In this document: one piece after another, positions 5,391 to 5,435 of the stretch | Numbering within the stretch: position 1 is the first letter of the stretch | How the letters are laid out: each line of letters starts with the position of its first letter | NCBI GenBank assembly: GCA_029776555.1 | Contig: JAKOSZ010000001.1 | Span: 1 to 5,435 of the forward strand | DNA: 5,435 nucleotides | From: Bacillota bacterium | GTDB taxonomy: Bacteria; Bacillota; Clostridia; Acetivibrionales; JAKOSZ01 | Reading direction: 5' to 3' | The notes under the pieces: generated by a model | The model's database searches: none | Seen by the model: only the letters and a program-made list of their open reading frames with translations | What the model was told of the DNA's origin: nothing | Program-made: the position numbers and the translations under genes

Positions 5391-5409
5391 CTTACTGCGC
5401 AGCAGTAAG
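5391..5409. repeat. Perfect 8-bp inverted repeat, 3-base loop
   Basis: CTTACTGC (5391-5398), GCA, GCAGTAAG (5402-5409). A second GC-rich pair follows, GGCCG (5411-5415) with CGGCC (5428-5432). Neither is followed by a T-run. The right edge may also hold the last codons of a minus-strand gene from outside the window, since all three minus frames run from the edge to a stop between about 5377 and 5396; none can be called. Confidence 0.5.
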
Positions 5410-5435
5410 CGGCCGCCCCGCCTTCTTCGGCCAAC

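Noticed and set aside
5259..5409. Terminal inverted repeats of an insertion sequence or a CRISPR remnant
   Set aside because: The repeats differ from each other, no transposase or cas gene is nearby and no target duplication or regular spacing is seen.

Overview
The window looks like chromosome from a spore-forming, low-to-mid-GC Firmicute of the clostridial type. The signs are strong GGAGG-type ribosome binding sites, a HrcA/CIRCE heat-shock operator, a YhcN/YlaJ-type sporulation lipoprotein, and frequent AGG (Arg) and ATA (Ile) codons in the genes. A Peptococcaceae-like anaerobe (Pelotomaculum/Desulfotomaculum type) fits, but that placement is inference. No transposase, integrase, CRISPR array, tRNA or rRNA is visible.

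Layout. Positions 1-1718 (minus) carry most of htpG, the bacterial Hsp90 chaperone; its C-terminus lies beyond the left edge. It starts at a TTG codon behind a good ribosome binding site. A sigma-A-like promoter lies upstream, with a CIRCE operator (1812-1838) just beyond its -35 box. About 300 bases without a gene follow, holding a pair of imperfect 23-bp direct repeats. On the plus strand come radC (2135-2818, JAMM-domain protein) and a lipoprotein gene (2957-3505), ending in a strong hairpin terminator (3509-3556). On the minus strand, converging on that terminator, is a fold-type IV PLP aminotransferase (3585-4418). Upstream of it is an AT-rich spacer with a candidate promoter that contains an 11-base A/T run. 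Last comes an unrecognised helical protein (4664-5224, minus). Its leader holds several inverted repeats, including two pairings that compete for the same arm.

How the genes fit together. These look like four separate transcription units rather than a pathway: heat-shock chaperone, RadC plus spore lipoprotein (possibly co-transcribed), aminotransferase, and orphan protein. The best-supported regulatory signal is CIRCE at htpG. The least explained part is the orphan protein with its structured leader. I saw no convincing undescribed multi-gene system.
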